A stretch of DNA of 54,426 nucleotides from Dactylosporangium siamense (GTDB taxonomy: Bacteria; Actinomycetota; Actinomycetes; Mycobacteriales; Micromonosporaceae), in contig NZ_BONQ01000073.1 in the NCBI RefSeq assembly GCF_016862795.1, forward strand, positions 1 through 54,426, in the 5' to 3' direction. Made by a program: the position numbers and the translations under genes. Each line of letters starts with the position of its first letter. Positions within the stretch are counted from its first letter, which is position 1. This document shows, one piece after another, positions 41,396 to 49,420 of this stretch. Below the pieces are notes generated by a model that was not told the origin of the DNA, did not search any database, and was given only the letters and a program-made list of their open reading frames with translations.

Positions 41396-42412
41396 CTACA
41401 GCATCGACAGGTGCACGTGGTTCGTGTGGTCGCTGGAGGGATCCCCGCCGACACCGCTGTAGTGGTGCCAGCCGACCGCTGGTGTCCAGACCTGTTTGAA
41501 CCAGATGACGTACATGACGCCCAGCCGGTCCGCGTTCTTCACGAAGTAGGTGGCCAGGTTGGCCCCGTAGACCTTGTCCTCGCCGGCGGCGACCCCGCCG
41601 AAGCCCTTCGCCGACTGCACCGAGAAGTCGCAGGCGCGGCCCTTCGGGTGCTCATACGGCCCGCTGGGCCGGTAGCACGACACGAACCGCTTGAACCCGG
41701 CCGCCTGCGCCTGCTGCATCGCGTGCAGCGTGCGCTGCGTGATGCAGCCGCTGGTGGTGGGGTCCTTGACCTTGCAGCCCTCCGACGACCAGCCACCGCT
41801 CGCGTTGCGCGGGGCGGGCTGCGCGAGCGGCAGGTTGGCGGAGACGAAGCCGTTGCTCGGGCCGCCCGCCTGGGACAGCCCCTTCTCGGCTTCCTTCTTC
41901 TTCGCGGCCATCACCGCGACCTGCTCCTGCTGCAGCTTGACCTCGGCCTCCAGCGCCGCCTTCTGGGCTGCCTGGTCCTTCTTCAGCTTGTTGAGGTCGC
42001 GCAGCAGGTTGTCGTTGTGGTGGGCGATCTCGTCGATCGAACCGGCCCGCTCCGCGAACCCGGTCGGGCTCCCCGAGTCCATCAGCGCGACGAACGTGGT
42101 GAGCGGCCCCGTCCGGTACGCCGCGACGGCGATCGCGGACACCTGATCGGTGACCTTCGCCAGCTCGGCCTCGGTCGCGGCGAGCTTGGCGGTCAGGTCG
42201 GCCTGGTTCTTGACCGAGGCGTCGAACTTGTCCTTGGCCTCGATCCACGCGCGGGTGCTCTCGTCGAGGACCTGCGCGAGGGACGCGTTGGAACCCTCGT
42301 CGCCGGTGTCGTCTCCCGGCTCGGCGGTGGCCGGTGCGGCGCTCAGTCCGCACAGGACGGCGGCCGTCATCAGGACGGCGAGAATCCGCCGACCGGGATG
42401 TCGTGATGACAT
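41396..42412 (-). CDS. Secreted coiled-coil protein with M15/VanY-like peptidase domain
   Basis: The protein has 338 residues. The signal peptide is about 1-30 (ILAVLMTAAVLCGLSAAPATA). A coiled coil (about 45-175) resembles NlpC/P60 and RipA-type hydrolases. The C-terminal domain (about 215-338) has HPKGRACDF and HTNHVHLS, which fit the metal ligands of D,D-carboxypeptidase-like M15 folds. It probably cuts peptidoglycan peptides. A ydaO/c-di-AMP riboswitch sits directly upstream. Confidence 0.85.
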   Translation of the reverse strand: MSSRHPGRRILAVLMTAAVLCGLSAAPATAEPGDDTGDEGSNASLAQVLDESTRAWIEAKDKFDASVKNQADLTAKLAATEAELAKVTDQVSAIAVAAYRTGPLTTFVALMDSGSPTGFAERAGSIDEIAHHNDNLLRDLNKLKKDQAAQKAALEAEVKLQQEQVAVMAAKKKEAEKGLSQAGGPSNGFVSANLPLAQPAPRNASGGWSSEGCKVKDPTTSGCITQRTLHAMQQAQAAGFKRFVSCYRPSGPYEHPKGRACDFSVQSAKGFGGVAAGEDKVYGANLATYFVKNADRLGVMYVIWFKQVWTPAVGWHHYSGVGGDPSSDHTNHVHLSML

Positions 42413-42430
42413 CTGGCTCGTTGTTCCTTC

Positions 42431-42550
42431 CGTCGGCCGCCGACCGGGTTAGCTGACGGGTTCGGGACGGAACGATCCCTACCGCGGTTGCCCGCGGATT
42501 CACCCCAGTTACGGTTGGGTCCCCGATTCGCCGGTGTCGAGCCGGCAATT
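42431..42550 (-). promoter_or_regulatory. ydaO/yuaA-type c-di-AMP riboswitch
   Basis: On the minus strand the leader holds the recognisable core in order: CGGGGACCCAACC, GGGGTGAATCC, a short GC stem, GGTAGGGATCG, CCCGAACCCGTCAGCTAACC and a closing CGGTCGGCGG. This is the actinobacterial pattern of RF00379. It ends about 18 bases before the ATG at 42412. In other actinobacteria these riboswitches control cell-wall hydrolases and are turned off by c-di-AMP. Boundaries are by eye. Confidence 0.85.
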
Positions 42551-42988
42551 AGGCGGCAGTCGCGCCCGGCGCCGCGGGGGGCGGTGCCTGTCGGACGAGA
42601 CCGACGGCCAGCCTACCCAGGGCGATTCGCCTGCGCAGCGCACCGATTGTGCGGGGCTGTGACGCACCTCTCGAAACCGAGCCGCCCCAGCAGGTAGCCT
42701 AAGCGTTCCCAAAGAAAAGACGTGACGCAAATCACGGAAACTATCTGACAGTTTGCGGAACCATCTCGCGCCCGTTGTGGTTCTACGCCACCCCTTGATC
42801 ACGTGGCGTCACCCTGCTGGGGTCGCCGGCGCCCCGGCGACCTGCGGATACGGTGCTGCATCGCACGCCGCGCCAGCGAACGTTATGGAAACCGTAAAGA
42901 TTGTTCATTAAATGATGTTGTTCACTCCGTTGGGGTGGTTCGGCTGGTCGGATGAGGGCCCCGGAACCAACTGAACGGAAGTGATCTG
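42551..42988. other. Intergenic region between riboswitch and chitinase
   Basis: No gene is supported. It should contain the promoter of the riboswitch transcript on the minus strand and of the chitinase on the plus strand. About 42895-42930 is AT-rich with a direct repeat of TTGTTCA (near 42901 and 42918), which may bind a regulator. No DasR-like palindrome was seen. Confidence 0.45.
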
Positions 42989-44101
42989 GTGTCCAGAGTG
43001 CGCCTGTTGGCGATGCTCGCCGCGACCGCCGTCGCCGGTGGTGTCGTCGCCGTCATCAACATGCTGCCGGCATCGGCGGCCACCTGCGCCGCCGCGTGGC
43101 AGTCGTCGGCGGTCTACACCGGGGGCGCCACCGTGTCCCGGAACGGCCACAACTTCCTCGCCAAGTGGTGGACGCAGAACGAGGCGCCGCCCGGGAACAC
43201 CGGGGTCTGGCAGGACCAGGGCGTGTGCGGCGGGAGCACGCAGCCGCCGCCGCAGACCGGGTCAGCCGGCGGGTGCAGCTTCCCGGCCTGGGTGCAGGGG
43301 CGCAACTACGTCACCGGGGACGTCGTGAAGTTCACCGACGGCAAGTACTACGTCGCCGAGCACGACAACCCGGGGTACAGCCCGACGATCAGCACCTGGT
43401 ACTGGGACCCGTACACCTGCAGCGGTGGCGGCACCACGCCGCCGCCGACCAACCCGACCACCAACCCGCCGCAGAACGGGGCGTTCGTGGTCAGCGAGGC
43501 GCAGTTCAACCAGATGTTCCCGAGCCGGAACCCGTTCTACACGTACAACGGGCTGGTCGCGGCGTTGAGCGCATACCCGGCGTTCGCGAAGACCGGCACG
43601 GACGCGCAGCGCAAGCAGGAGGCGGCGGCGTTCCTCGCCAACGTCAACCACGAGACCGGCGGGCTGGTGTACATCGTCGAGCAGAACACCGCCAACTACC
43701 CGCACTACTGCGACACGAGCCAGCCGTACGGGTGCCCCGCCGGGCAGGCCGCGTACTACGGGCGCGGGCCGATCCAGCTCAGCTGGAACTTCAACTACAA
43801 GGCCGCCGGTGACGCGCTCGGCATCGACCTGCTGCACAACCCGAACCTGGTGCAGACCGATCCGGCCGTCGCGATGAAGACCGCGCTCTGGTACTGGAAC
43901 ACGCAGAGCGGTCCGGGCACGATGACCCCGCACAACGCGATGGTCAACGGCGCCGGGTTCGGCGAGACGATCCGCAGCATCAACGGCAGCCTCGAGTGCG
44001 GCGGGCGCAACCCGGCGCAGGTGCAGAGCCGGGTGGCGGCGTACCAGCGGTTCGTCGGCATCCTCGGCGTCGGCGTCGGAGCGGGCAACCTGAGCTGCTG
44101 A
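42989..44101 (+). CDS. Secreted GH19 chitinase with two chitin-binding modules
   Basis: The protein has 370 residues. The signal peptide is about 1-31. Two CBM5/12-like modules follow (about 32-73 and 94-138), each with paired Cys and Trp (AKWWTQN, WYWDPYTC). The GH19 domain (about 165-370) has catalytic Glu in NVNHETGG and the YYGRGPIQLSWNFNY motif. It hydrolyses chitin. The GTG at 42989 is assumed. A strong terminator follows. Confidence 0.93.
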   Translation: MSRVRLLAMLAATAVAGGVVAVINMLPASAATCAAAWQSSAVYTGGATVSRNGHNFLAKWWTQNEAPPGNTGVWQDQGVCGGSTQPPPQTGSAGGCSFPAWVQGRNYVTGDVVKFTDGKYYVAEHDNPGYSPTISTWYWDPYTCSGGGTTPPPTNPTTNPPQNGAFVVSEAQFNQMFPSRNPFYTYNGLVAALSAYPAFAKTGTDAQRKQEAAAFLANVNHETGGLVYIVEQNTANYPHYCDTSQPYGCPAGQAAYYGRGPIQLSWNFNYKAAGDALGIDLLHNPNLVQTDPAVAMKTALWYWNTQSGPGTMTPHNAMVNGAGFGETIRSINGSLECGGRNPAQVQSRVAAYQRFVGILGVGVGAGNLSC

Positions 44102-44117
44102 AACCGCGAAGAAGCTG

Positions 44118-44148
44118 GAAGGGCGCCCCGGGGAGTGGGGCGCCCTTC
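44118..44148. terminator. Terminator hairpin after chitinase
   Basis: GAAGGGCGCCCC (44118-44129) pairs with GGGGCGCCCTTC (44137-44148) around a GGGGAGT loop and is followed by TCTCTC. It serves the chitinase and possibly the converging reverse transcriptase. Confidence 0.9.
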
Positions 44149-44157
44149 TCTCTCGTT

Positions 44158-44197
44158 CTCTACAGCGCCGCCCTTCGCTCTACAGCGCCGCCCGCAG
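44158..44197. repeat. 20-bp tandem repeat spanning the reverse transcriptase stop
   Basis: Units 44158-44177 and 44178-44197 share their first 16 bases (CTCTACAGCGCCGCCC). The second contains the RT stop TAG on the minus strand (44180-44182), and the first repeats that TAG downstream. Confidence 0.82.
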
Positions 44198-45463
44198 CAG
44201 GCGCTGGAGCCGGGCCGCCCGCGACGGGTGCCCGTGCGAGGCCCACGCGACCAGTCCGGTGAGATGGGCGGCGAAGTCGGGATGCCCGTCCCGGTTGGCC
44301 GCCTCCAGACCGTCCCGGGCGGCGTTGTGCAGCACGGCCCGCAGCCGGTCGTAGGAGGCGCGGGGCACCGCCGGGTGGGAGTTGACCACGAGCCCGGCGA
44401 GCTGCTGCCGGTCGCCCCGCCCGCGGACCCGGGTCTTCGCGGGGTTCACCCGGAAGCCCTCGTCGTGGGCGACGGCGGTCACCGCGGCGACGAGCCTGGA
44501 CGCGGGTGGCCCGGAGAACGCCAGATCATCCGCGTAGCGGCTGTAGACCAGGCCGTACCGCGCCGCGAGCCCCGTCAGCCGCCGGTCCAGGCGGAACGCC
44601 ACGAGGTTGGCCAGCGCCGGCGATGTCGGCGCGCCCTGCGGCAGGTGCGGCGTGCGGTGTTCGAGCCGCCCGGAGACGGTGTGCGGGGTCCGCGTCGTGC
44701 ACAGCGCGGTCAGGGTGTGCGCGACCGGCTCCGGGTAGCCGGCGGTGCGGAACAGTCCGTAGATCCGTCCCGCGGTGACGCTGGTGAAGAACGCGCGCAG
44801 GTCCAGCCGTACCAACGCCGCCTGCCCGGTGTGCAGGGCCGCGAACGTGTGCACCGAGCGCCCCGGGACGAACCCGTGCGCGGCCGCGTGCACCGGCAAT
44901 GGCCCGAGCAGGTCGTCCAGCACCCGGCGCTGGATCGCCTTGAGGCGTGATTTCGGTGCCTCGATGAGTCGTTCGCCGATCCAGGTGTACGAATAGTGCC
45001 GCACCTTGTGATCCGGGTGCTTCCGGTTGATCCCGCGACGGTCGGCGAACCAGTCCAGCTCGTCCGGGGTCAGGTCCAGGAACTCGGCGAGCGCCGCCAG
45101 GTCGTCGATGCGCGGCGAGTCCCACCGCTGCCGCACGGTGCGGGTGGCCGTCGCCCGCCGGACCCGGATCGGCTGGCGGGCCGGCGCGGTGATGAACCCG
45201 GCCAGCTCCCGGGGCCGGTCCGCGGGCGCCTCCCGGTAGGCGCGCAGGACGGCGGTGACGACCGGGCCGAGCCACCGCGGTCGCCGGCCCAGCACCTCAT
45301 AGCCGGCGTCCAGCAGCGGCCCGCGCGCCCACTCGACGGTCAGGAACGCGTCGGCCAGCGCACCGGCGACGACACGGGCAGCGTGTCCCGACGAATCCCG
45401 GTCGTGCCTGCGCTGGGTCGCGCGAAGCGCGAGTGCGCGCCGGCGATGCGCTGCCGTGCTCAA
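44180..45463 (-). CDS. Retron-like reverse transcriptase
   Basis: From TTG 45461-45463 the protein has 427 residues. An N-terminal extension (about 1-150, with LGRRPRWL and DRPRELAGFI) precedes RT blocks HGFVPGRSVHTFAALH, LDLRAFFTSV, LPQGAPTSPALANL and YADDLAFS (YADD at 44525-44536). The retron X-motif NAxxH is FAALH and the VTG motif is LAG (QQLAGLVVN), so it is divergent. A GTG at 45517 lies inside the putative ncRNA arm, and GTG 45295 would cut conserved residues. A 147-nt retron-like RNA overlaps its 5' end. No effector gene is obvious. Confidence 0.85.
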   Translation of the reverse strand: MSTAAHRRRALALRATQRRHDRDSSGHAARVVAGALADAFLTVEWARGPLLDAGYEVLGRRPRWLGPVVTAVLRAYREAPADRPRELAGFITAPARQPIRVRRATATRTVRQRWDSPRIDDLAALAEFLDLTPDELDWFADRRGINRKHPDHKVRHYSYTWIGERLIEAPKSRLKAIQRRVLDDLLGPLPVHAAAHGFVPGRSVHTFAALHTGQAALVRLDLRAFFTSVTAGRIYGLFRTAGYPEPVAHTLTALCTTRTPHTVSGRLEHRTPHLPQGAPTSPALANLVAFRLDRRLTGLAARYGLVYSRYADDLAFSGPPASRLVAAVTAVAHDEGFRVNPAKTRVRGRGDRQQLAGLVVNSHPAVPRASYDRLRAVLHNAARDGLEAANRDGHPDFAAHLTGLVAWASHGHPSRAARLQRLLRAAL

Positions 45464-45523
45464 TCCTGCGTCCCCGGGGTTACCCCGGAGCGACCATCGC
45501 TGGTCTGCTCGGGACACGCTGCC
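45377..45523 (-). ncRNA. Candidate retron msr-msd RNA with 15-bp a1/a2 repeat
   Basis: On the minus strand GGCAGCGTGTCCCGA (45523-45509) and its exact complement TCGGGACACGCTGCC (45391-45377) bound 117 nt. The a1 arm runs straight into AGC with a candidate branching G at 45508, as in known retrons. Next come GACCA-GCGA-TGGTC (45505-45492, GNRA loop) and CCGGGG-TAA-CCCCGG (45488-45474), which fit msr hairpins. The msd part (about 45467-45392) is GC-rich without one clean long hairpin by eye. It overlaps the assumed N-terminus of the RT. Confidence 0.6.
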
Positions 45524-45541
45524 ACCGCGCCACGATAACCG

Positions 45542-46867
45542 CTACGGCAGGTGTTGCCGGTACTCCTGCAGCGCGCGCCGGGCAAAGACCTGCTGGAACG
45601 TGGCGACCCGCTCCGAGCGGCCGCGACCGATGAAGCTGACGAACCAGTGCAGCACCGCGGTCACCCGGTTCTTGAAGCCGACCAGGTAGAGCAGGTGCAC
45701 GGCGAGCCACATGAGCCAGCCGATGACCCCGGAGAAGTGCAGTTTGCCCACGCTCGCCACCGCCGAGAAGCGGGAGATCGTCGCCATGCTGCCCTTGTCG
45801 AAGTACTTGAACGGCTGCCCGGTCGGCTGCCCTTCCAGGCGCTTCCTGATCTGCCCGGCGGCGTGCCGGCCGCTCTGGATCGCGACCTGCGCGACGCCCG
45901 GCAGCCGGTTGAGGGCCATCATGTCGCCGACCGCGAAGATCTCCGGGTGGCCGGGCACCGTGCAGTCCGGGTTGACCTCGAGCCGTCCGGCGCGGTCCGT
46001 GGACGTGCCCGTCGCCTTGGCCAGCTGGGTCGACAGCGACGGCGCGGCCACGCCCGCCGCCCAGATCTTCGTCATCGACTCGATGCGCTGGTGACCGTTG
46101 CGGGTCTCGACCTCGATGCCGGTCTCGTCGACGTCGACGACCTTGGTGCCGAGCTCGACCTCGACGCCCATCTTGTGCAGCTGGCGCAGCGCCTTCGTCG
46201 ACAGGTGGTCGCCGAACGTCGACAGCACTGTGTCGAGCGCGTCGACCAGGATGATCCGCGCCTGCTTCGGGTCGATGTTGCGATACTGCCCGGGCAGGTG
46301 CCGGTGCGCCAGCTCGGCGATCTGCCCGGCCATCTCGACCCCGGTCGGGCCGGCGCCGACCACGACGAACGTCAGCCACCGCTCGATCGCGGCCGGATCG
46401 GTCTCCAGCTCGGCGAGCTCGAACGCGCCGAAGATCCGGCCGCGCAGCTCCAGCGCGTCGTCGATGCTCTTCATGCCCGGCGCGTGCTCGGCGAACCCGT
46501 CGTTGCCGAAGTAGGACTGCGACGCGCCCGCGGCGACGATCAGCGAGTCGTACTCCACCGTGTAGCTGGTGCCGGGCGCGACCGCGGTGACGGTCTTCGC
46601 CGCCGGATCGATCTCGGTGACGGTGCCCAGCAGCACCTTCGCGTTGTCCTGCCGCTTGAGGATCTCGCGGATCGGCGGTGCGATCTCGCCTTCGGACAGG
46701 ATGCCCGTCGCCACCTGGTAGAGCAGCGGCTGGAACAGGTGGTAGGCGGTGCCGTTGATGAGGGTCACATCGACCGGCGCGTTCTTCAGCGCCTTGGTGG
46801 CGAACAGCCCACCGAAGCCGGCGCCCACGACCACGACGCGATGACGTCCCTGCCCACGCTCGTCCAT
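45542..46867 (-). CDS. ndh: Type II NADH dehydrogenase (NDH-2), FAD-dependent
   Basis: The protein has 441 residues. The FAD dinucleotide-binding motif VVVGAGFGGLFATKAL is near residues 11-26 and the second NADH motif VVVGAGPTGVEMAGQI is near 168-183. The C-terminal amphipathic or membrane region (about 375-415, GWLMWLAVHLLYLVG) ties it to the membrane. It transfers electrons from NADH to quinone without pumping. Length and motifs match the mycobacterial Ndh group. The stop lies only 19 bp from the a1 arm of the retron-like RNA on the same strand. Confidence 0.92.
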   Translation of the reverse strand: MDERGQGRHRVVVVGAGFGGLFATKALKNAPVDVTLINGTAYHLFQPLLYQVATGILSEGEIAPPIREILKRQDNAKVLLGTVTEIDPAAKTVTAVAPGTSYTVEYDSLIVAAGASQSYFGNDGFAEHAPGMKSIDDALELRGRIFGAFELAELETDPAAIERWLTFVVVGAGPTGVEMAGQIAELAHRHLPGQYRNIDPKQARIILVDALDTVLSTFGDHLSTKALRQLHKMGVEVELGTKVVDVDETGIEVETRNGHQRIESMTKIWAAGVAAPSLSTQLAKATGTSTDRAGRLEVNPDCTVPGHPEIFAVGDMMALNRLPGVAQVAIQSGRHAAGQIRKRLEGQPTGQPFKYFDKGSMATISRFSAVASVGKLHFSGVIGWLMWLAVHLLYLVGFKNRVTAVLHWFVSFIGRGRSERVATFQQVFARRALQEYRQHLP

Positions 46868-46963
46868 CTACATCTCCCGATCAGGGGTGGATGGTGCAGA
46901 TCAAGTACACCACCACTTCGGGCCGGTGACCGTGTGTCCTCCGTGACGTTTGTGCGGGTGCCG

Positions 46964-47470
46964 TCAGGGAATCAGGCCTCGCACGTACGCGGCCTGGCCG
47001 GCGTGCTGCGTGTCGTCGTTCAGGATGCTGATCAGCCGCACCCCGAGCGTCACCGGCGGGTCCCACCGCTCGTCGACGACCCGGTCCAGGTCCTGCTCCG
47101 CCAGCGTCGCGAGCCACTCGACGGTCCGCGCCGACACCGCTTCGAAGTACCCCATGAGCGCTTCCGGCCCGTCCGGCCGCACCGCCTGGACCTGCGCCGC
47201 GGTGTGCCCGTAACCGGTGTCGTCCGGGTCCGGCTCCAGCCCGAACCGCGACGCCCAGGCACCGCCGACCCACAGCTGCTCCGCGCCGTCGATCAGGTCC
47301 GTGACGTGCTCGTCCTGGACCCGCGTGAGGTGCCAGACCAGCCAGCCGACGGTGTTCGCGCCGGGTGCCGGCGCCCACCGCAGCTGCTCCGCGCTCAGCC
47401 CGTCGACCGCACCCTTGACGAGGTCGGGCAGCCGCCCGAAGCCCTCGACCAGCAGCTCGCTCACCCGCAT
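46964..47470 (-). CDS. DinB-like / mycothiol-dependent fold protein (DUF664)
   Basis: The protein has 168 residues with a four-helix DinB fold. Candidate metal histidines are WHLTRVQDEH near residues 46-55 and DDTQHAGQAAYVRG near the C-terminus. Members in actinomycetes include mycothiol-dependent enzymes, but many are uncharacterised. The start at 47470 begins MRVSELLVEGFGRLPD. No operon partner is clear. Confidence 0.88.
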   Translation of the reverse strand: MRVSELLVEGFGRLPDLVKGAVDGLSAEQLRWAPAPGANTVGWLVWHLTRVQDEHVTDLIDGAEQLWVGGAWASRFGLEPDPDDTGYGHTAAQVQAVRPDGPEALMGYFEAVSARTVEWLATLAEQDLDRVVDERWDPPVTLGVRLISILNDDTQHAGQAAYVRGLIP

Positions 47471-47595
47471 GACGCACTTCCCTCCGTGGCACGTTTCCGG
47501 GATTTGACCTTCCCTGGATCTCCGTAGTGTTCAGCACATCGCAAGAGCGCACTGAACACCACATAAAACGCAGTATCAACAACAAGGGGAATGAC

Positions 47596-47952
47596 ATGAG
47601 CGAGTACGGCGAGTTCGAGACCGGCGAGCAGCACGAGGCGCTGGACCAGATCCACGAGGTCGACGCCAGCGAGCAGGACTACCAGTCGCAGTTCGGCGTG
47701 TACGAGCAGGACCACGCGTCGGCCGAGTCCACCAGCTTCGACCAGGGCCACCACGTCGAGTACACGGACCCGAACGGCGCGCACTACGAGGAGTCGGACT
47801 ACACCTCCTACGACCACTCAGCCGCCGAGACCGACCACATCTTCGCCGCCGAGGGCTCCGAGTCCGCGTCGTCGAGCGAGTTCCACCAGCTCGACGCGCT
47901 GCAGGCGCGCTTCGACGCCGCGTTCGCCGAGGGCACCTACGCCTCGAACTGA
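47596..47952 (+). CDS. Acidic, low-complexity small protein
   Basis: The protein has 118 residues and is rich in Glu, Asp, Ser, Tyr and His, with almost no basic residues, so it is very acidic and probably disordered. Short motifs DQIHEVDASEQDYQSQF and QARFDAAFAEGTYASN stand out. The ATG at 47596 follows AAGGGGAATGAC, and the longer upstream frame is not needed. A terminator hairpin follows the stop. I do not recognise a function. Confidence 0.75.
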   Translation: MSEYGEFETGEQHEALDQIHEVDASEQDYQSQFGVYEQDHASAESTSFDQGHHVEYTDPNGAHYEESDYTSYDHSAAETDHIFAAEGSESASSSEFHQLDALQARFDAAFAEGTYASN

Positions 47953-47963
47953 CGCTTTTCGCA

Positions 47964-47992
47964 AAAGGGGGTCCCGTCGCGGGGCCCCCTTT
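47964..47992. terminator. Bidirectional terminator hairpin
   Basis: AAAGGGGGTCCC (47964-47975) pairs with GGGGCCCCCTTT (47981-47992), one G-T pair included, around GTCGC. It lies between the acidic protein and the converging membrane gene. Confidence 0.9.
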
Positions 47993-48840
47993 CAGAATTT
48001 GGTGGGGATGATCGCGGCGAGCGCGCTCACCACGAACGGACTGATGATCACCAGGCCGCTGCGCAGCTCGCCGAACGTCGTCTGGTCGATGCCGAGCAGC
48101 TTCTCCAGCTTGGCGCGCTCCTCGGCCTTGTCGACCAGGTCGCCCAGCGCGACATCGGTCAGCGGGAAGTGCCGGTCGACGAACAACGCGCACCGGCGGC
48201 GCAGGGTCGTGCTCGCCGGCACGTACATGACACCGACGACGAACGAGGCGACCGCGCCGGAGAACAGCACCGCCGCCTTCGGCAGCTCCGCGCCCCATCC
48301 GGTGGCCGCGCCGTTGACCAGCGTGACCAGCAGCACGAGGAAGCCGAGCTGGTTGAGCAACCGGCTCACCAGCCGCCGCAGGCTCAGCAGCGTGTTGAGC
48401 TGCTGCCCGGGCGACCCCTCGATCCTGCGCCGCGCCACCCGCTGCACCGCGCCGAGGGTGGCCGCCGACGGCAACGCCCCGCAGATCGCGATCGCCGACA
48501 GTGCCAGCCCGCGGCCCGTCAGCCCCTGCTCCCCGAGCACGTACGGCGTGGCGGCCACCAGCCCGACCGCCACCGCCACCGACGCGAGCACCAGGTGCAG
48601 CACGTGGAACAGCCGGATCCGGTGCACCGTGCCCAGGTCGCGCCACCGCGCGGCGCCGAACCCGAACGCCTCGCCGCTGGCCGCCCCGAGCACCGCGGCG
48701 AGGACCGCGAACAGCACCCACCGCGGCTCGTGCCCGTGCTGCGGACTCGTCCACGCGATCCACGTCCCGAGCACCGCGCCGAGCAGCATCGCCAGTAGCC
48801 GGAGCTCCCCGGTGATCGTCTCCTCGGCATCCTCCGTCAC
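47992..48840 (-). CDS. Polytopic membrane protein of unknown function
   Basis: From the GTG at 48838-48840 the protein has 282 residues and about eight predicted helices ([42 protein letters not shown] and others). A long cytoplasmic loop ([16 protein letters not shown]) and a C-terminal helical domain follow. GTG 48844-48846 is an alternative start. Residues upstream of these are not membrane-like. No family is recognised. It is divergent from the GNAT gene at 48895. Confidence 0.72.
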   Translation of the reverse strand: MTEDAEETITGELRLLAMLLGAVLGTWIAWTSPQHGHEPRWVLFAVLAAVLGAASGEAFGFGAARWRDLGTVHRIRLFHVLHLVLASVAVAVGLVAATPYVLGEQGLTGRGLALSAIAICGALPSAATLGAVQRVARRRIEGSPGQQLNTLLSLRRLVSRLLNQLGFLVLLVTLVNGAATGWGAELPKAAVLFSGAVASFVVGVMYVPASTTLRRRCALFVDRHFPLTDVALGDLVDKAEERAKLEKLLGIDQTTFGELRSGLVIISPFVVSALAAIIPTKF

Positions 48841-48894
48841 GGCCACGCCGCACAGCTTCTCATCGACACCCGGTGGTCGATAGGGTCGGTTCCC

Positions 48895-49329
48895 GTGATC
48901 ACCGTCGCGAAGCTGGGCGCCGAGGACCGGGCCGCCTGGGAGATCCTGTTCACCGGGTACAACACCTTCTACGAGCGGGTGCTGCCGCCCGACCGGTTCG
49001 ACCTCGCCTGGGACGCCTTCCTGGCCGACACCCGCATCCACGCCCTCGGGGCGAAGGTCGACGGGCAGCTGGTGGGCATCGCGCACTTCCTCATGCACGC
49101 CAGCACGACCACGGACGACGTCTGCTACCTGCAGGACCTCTTCACCGCCTCCGAGGCCCGCGGCAAGGGCGTGGCCGCGGCGCTGATCGCCGCGGTCGCC
49201 GACCGGGCCCGGGAGCGCAACTGCAACCGCGTCTACTGGTCCACCCACCACACCAACGCGACCGCTCGTCGCCTGTATGACCGGGTCGGCGTCAACCGCG
49301 GCTTCATCCTGTATCAGATCCCGCTCTGA
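48895..49329 (+). CDS. GNAT-family N-acetyltransferase
   Basis: The protein has 144 residues. The acetyl-CoA motif is [28 protein letters not shown], where R/Q-x-x-G-x-G/A is seen as ARGKGVA near residues 88-94. The C-terminal strand [19 protein letters not shown] is typical. The acceptor is unknown. The GTG at 48895 is assumed from the divergent promoter spacing. Confidence 0.9.
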   Translation: MITVAKLGAEDRAAWEILFTGYNTFYERVLPPDRFDLAWDAFLADTRIHALGAKVDGQLVGIAHFLMHASTTTDDVCYLQDLFTASEARGKGVAAALIAAVADRARERNCNRVYWSTHHTNATARRLYDRVGVNRGFILYQIPL

Positions 49330-49340
49330 CAGCGGTGGCC

Positions 49341-49420
49341 CGCGCCGGTTCAGGCCCGCGCTGGTTCAGGCCAGGGTTGGTTCAGGCCAGGGTTGGTTCA
49401 GGTCCGGGTTGGTTCAGGCC
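49341..49420. repeat. 16-bp tandem repeat, five copies, spanning a stop codon
   Basis: Copies start at 49341, 49357, 49373, 49389 and 49405. Each carries the block GGTTCAGG, which reads CCTGAACC with an in-register TGA on the minus strand. The copy at 49405 contains the real stop of the 49414 gene (TGA at 49414-49416), and the other four lie downstream of it. Confidence 0.92.

Noticed and set aside
45464-45517. GTG 45517 as the start of the reverse transcriptase
   Set aside because: It lies inside the a1 arm of the inverted repeat and lacks a ribosome-binding site, whereas TTG 45463 has GGGGA at good spacing. The true start remains open.
45377-45523. The 15-bp inverted repeat as a transcription terminator
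   Set aside because: A 117-nt loop is far too long for an intrinsic terminator.
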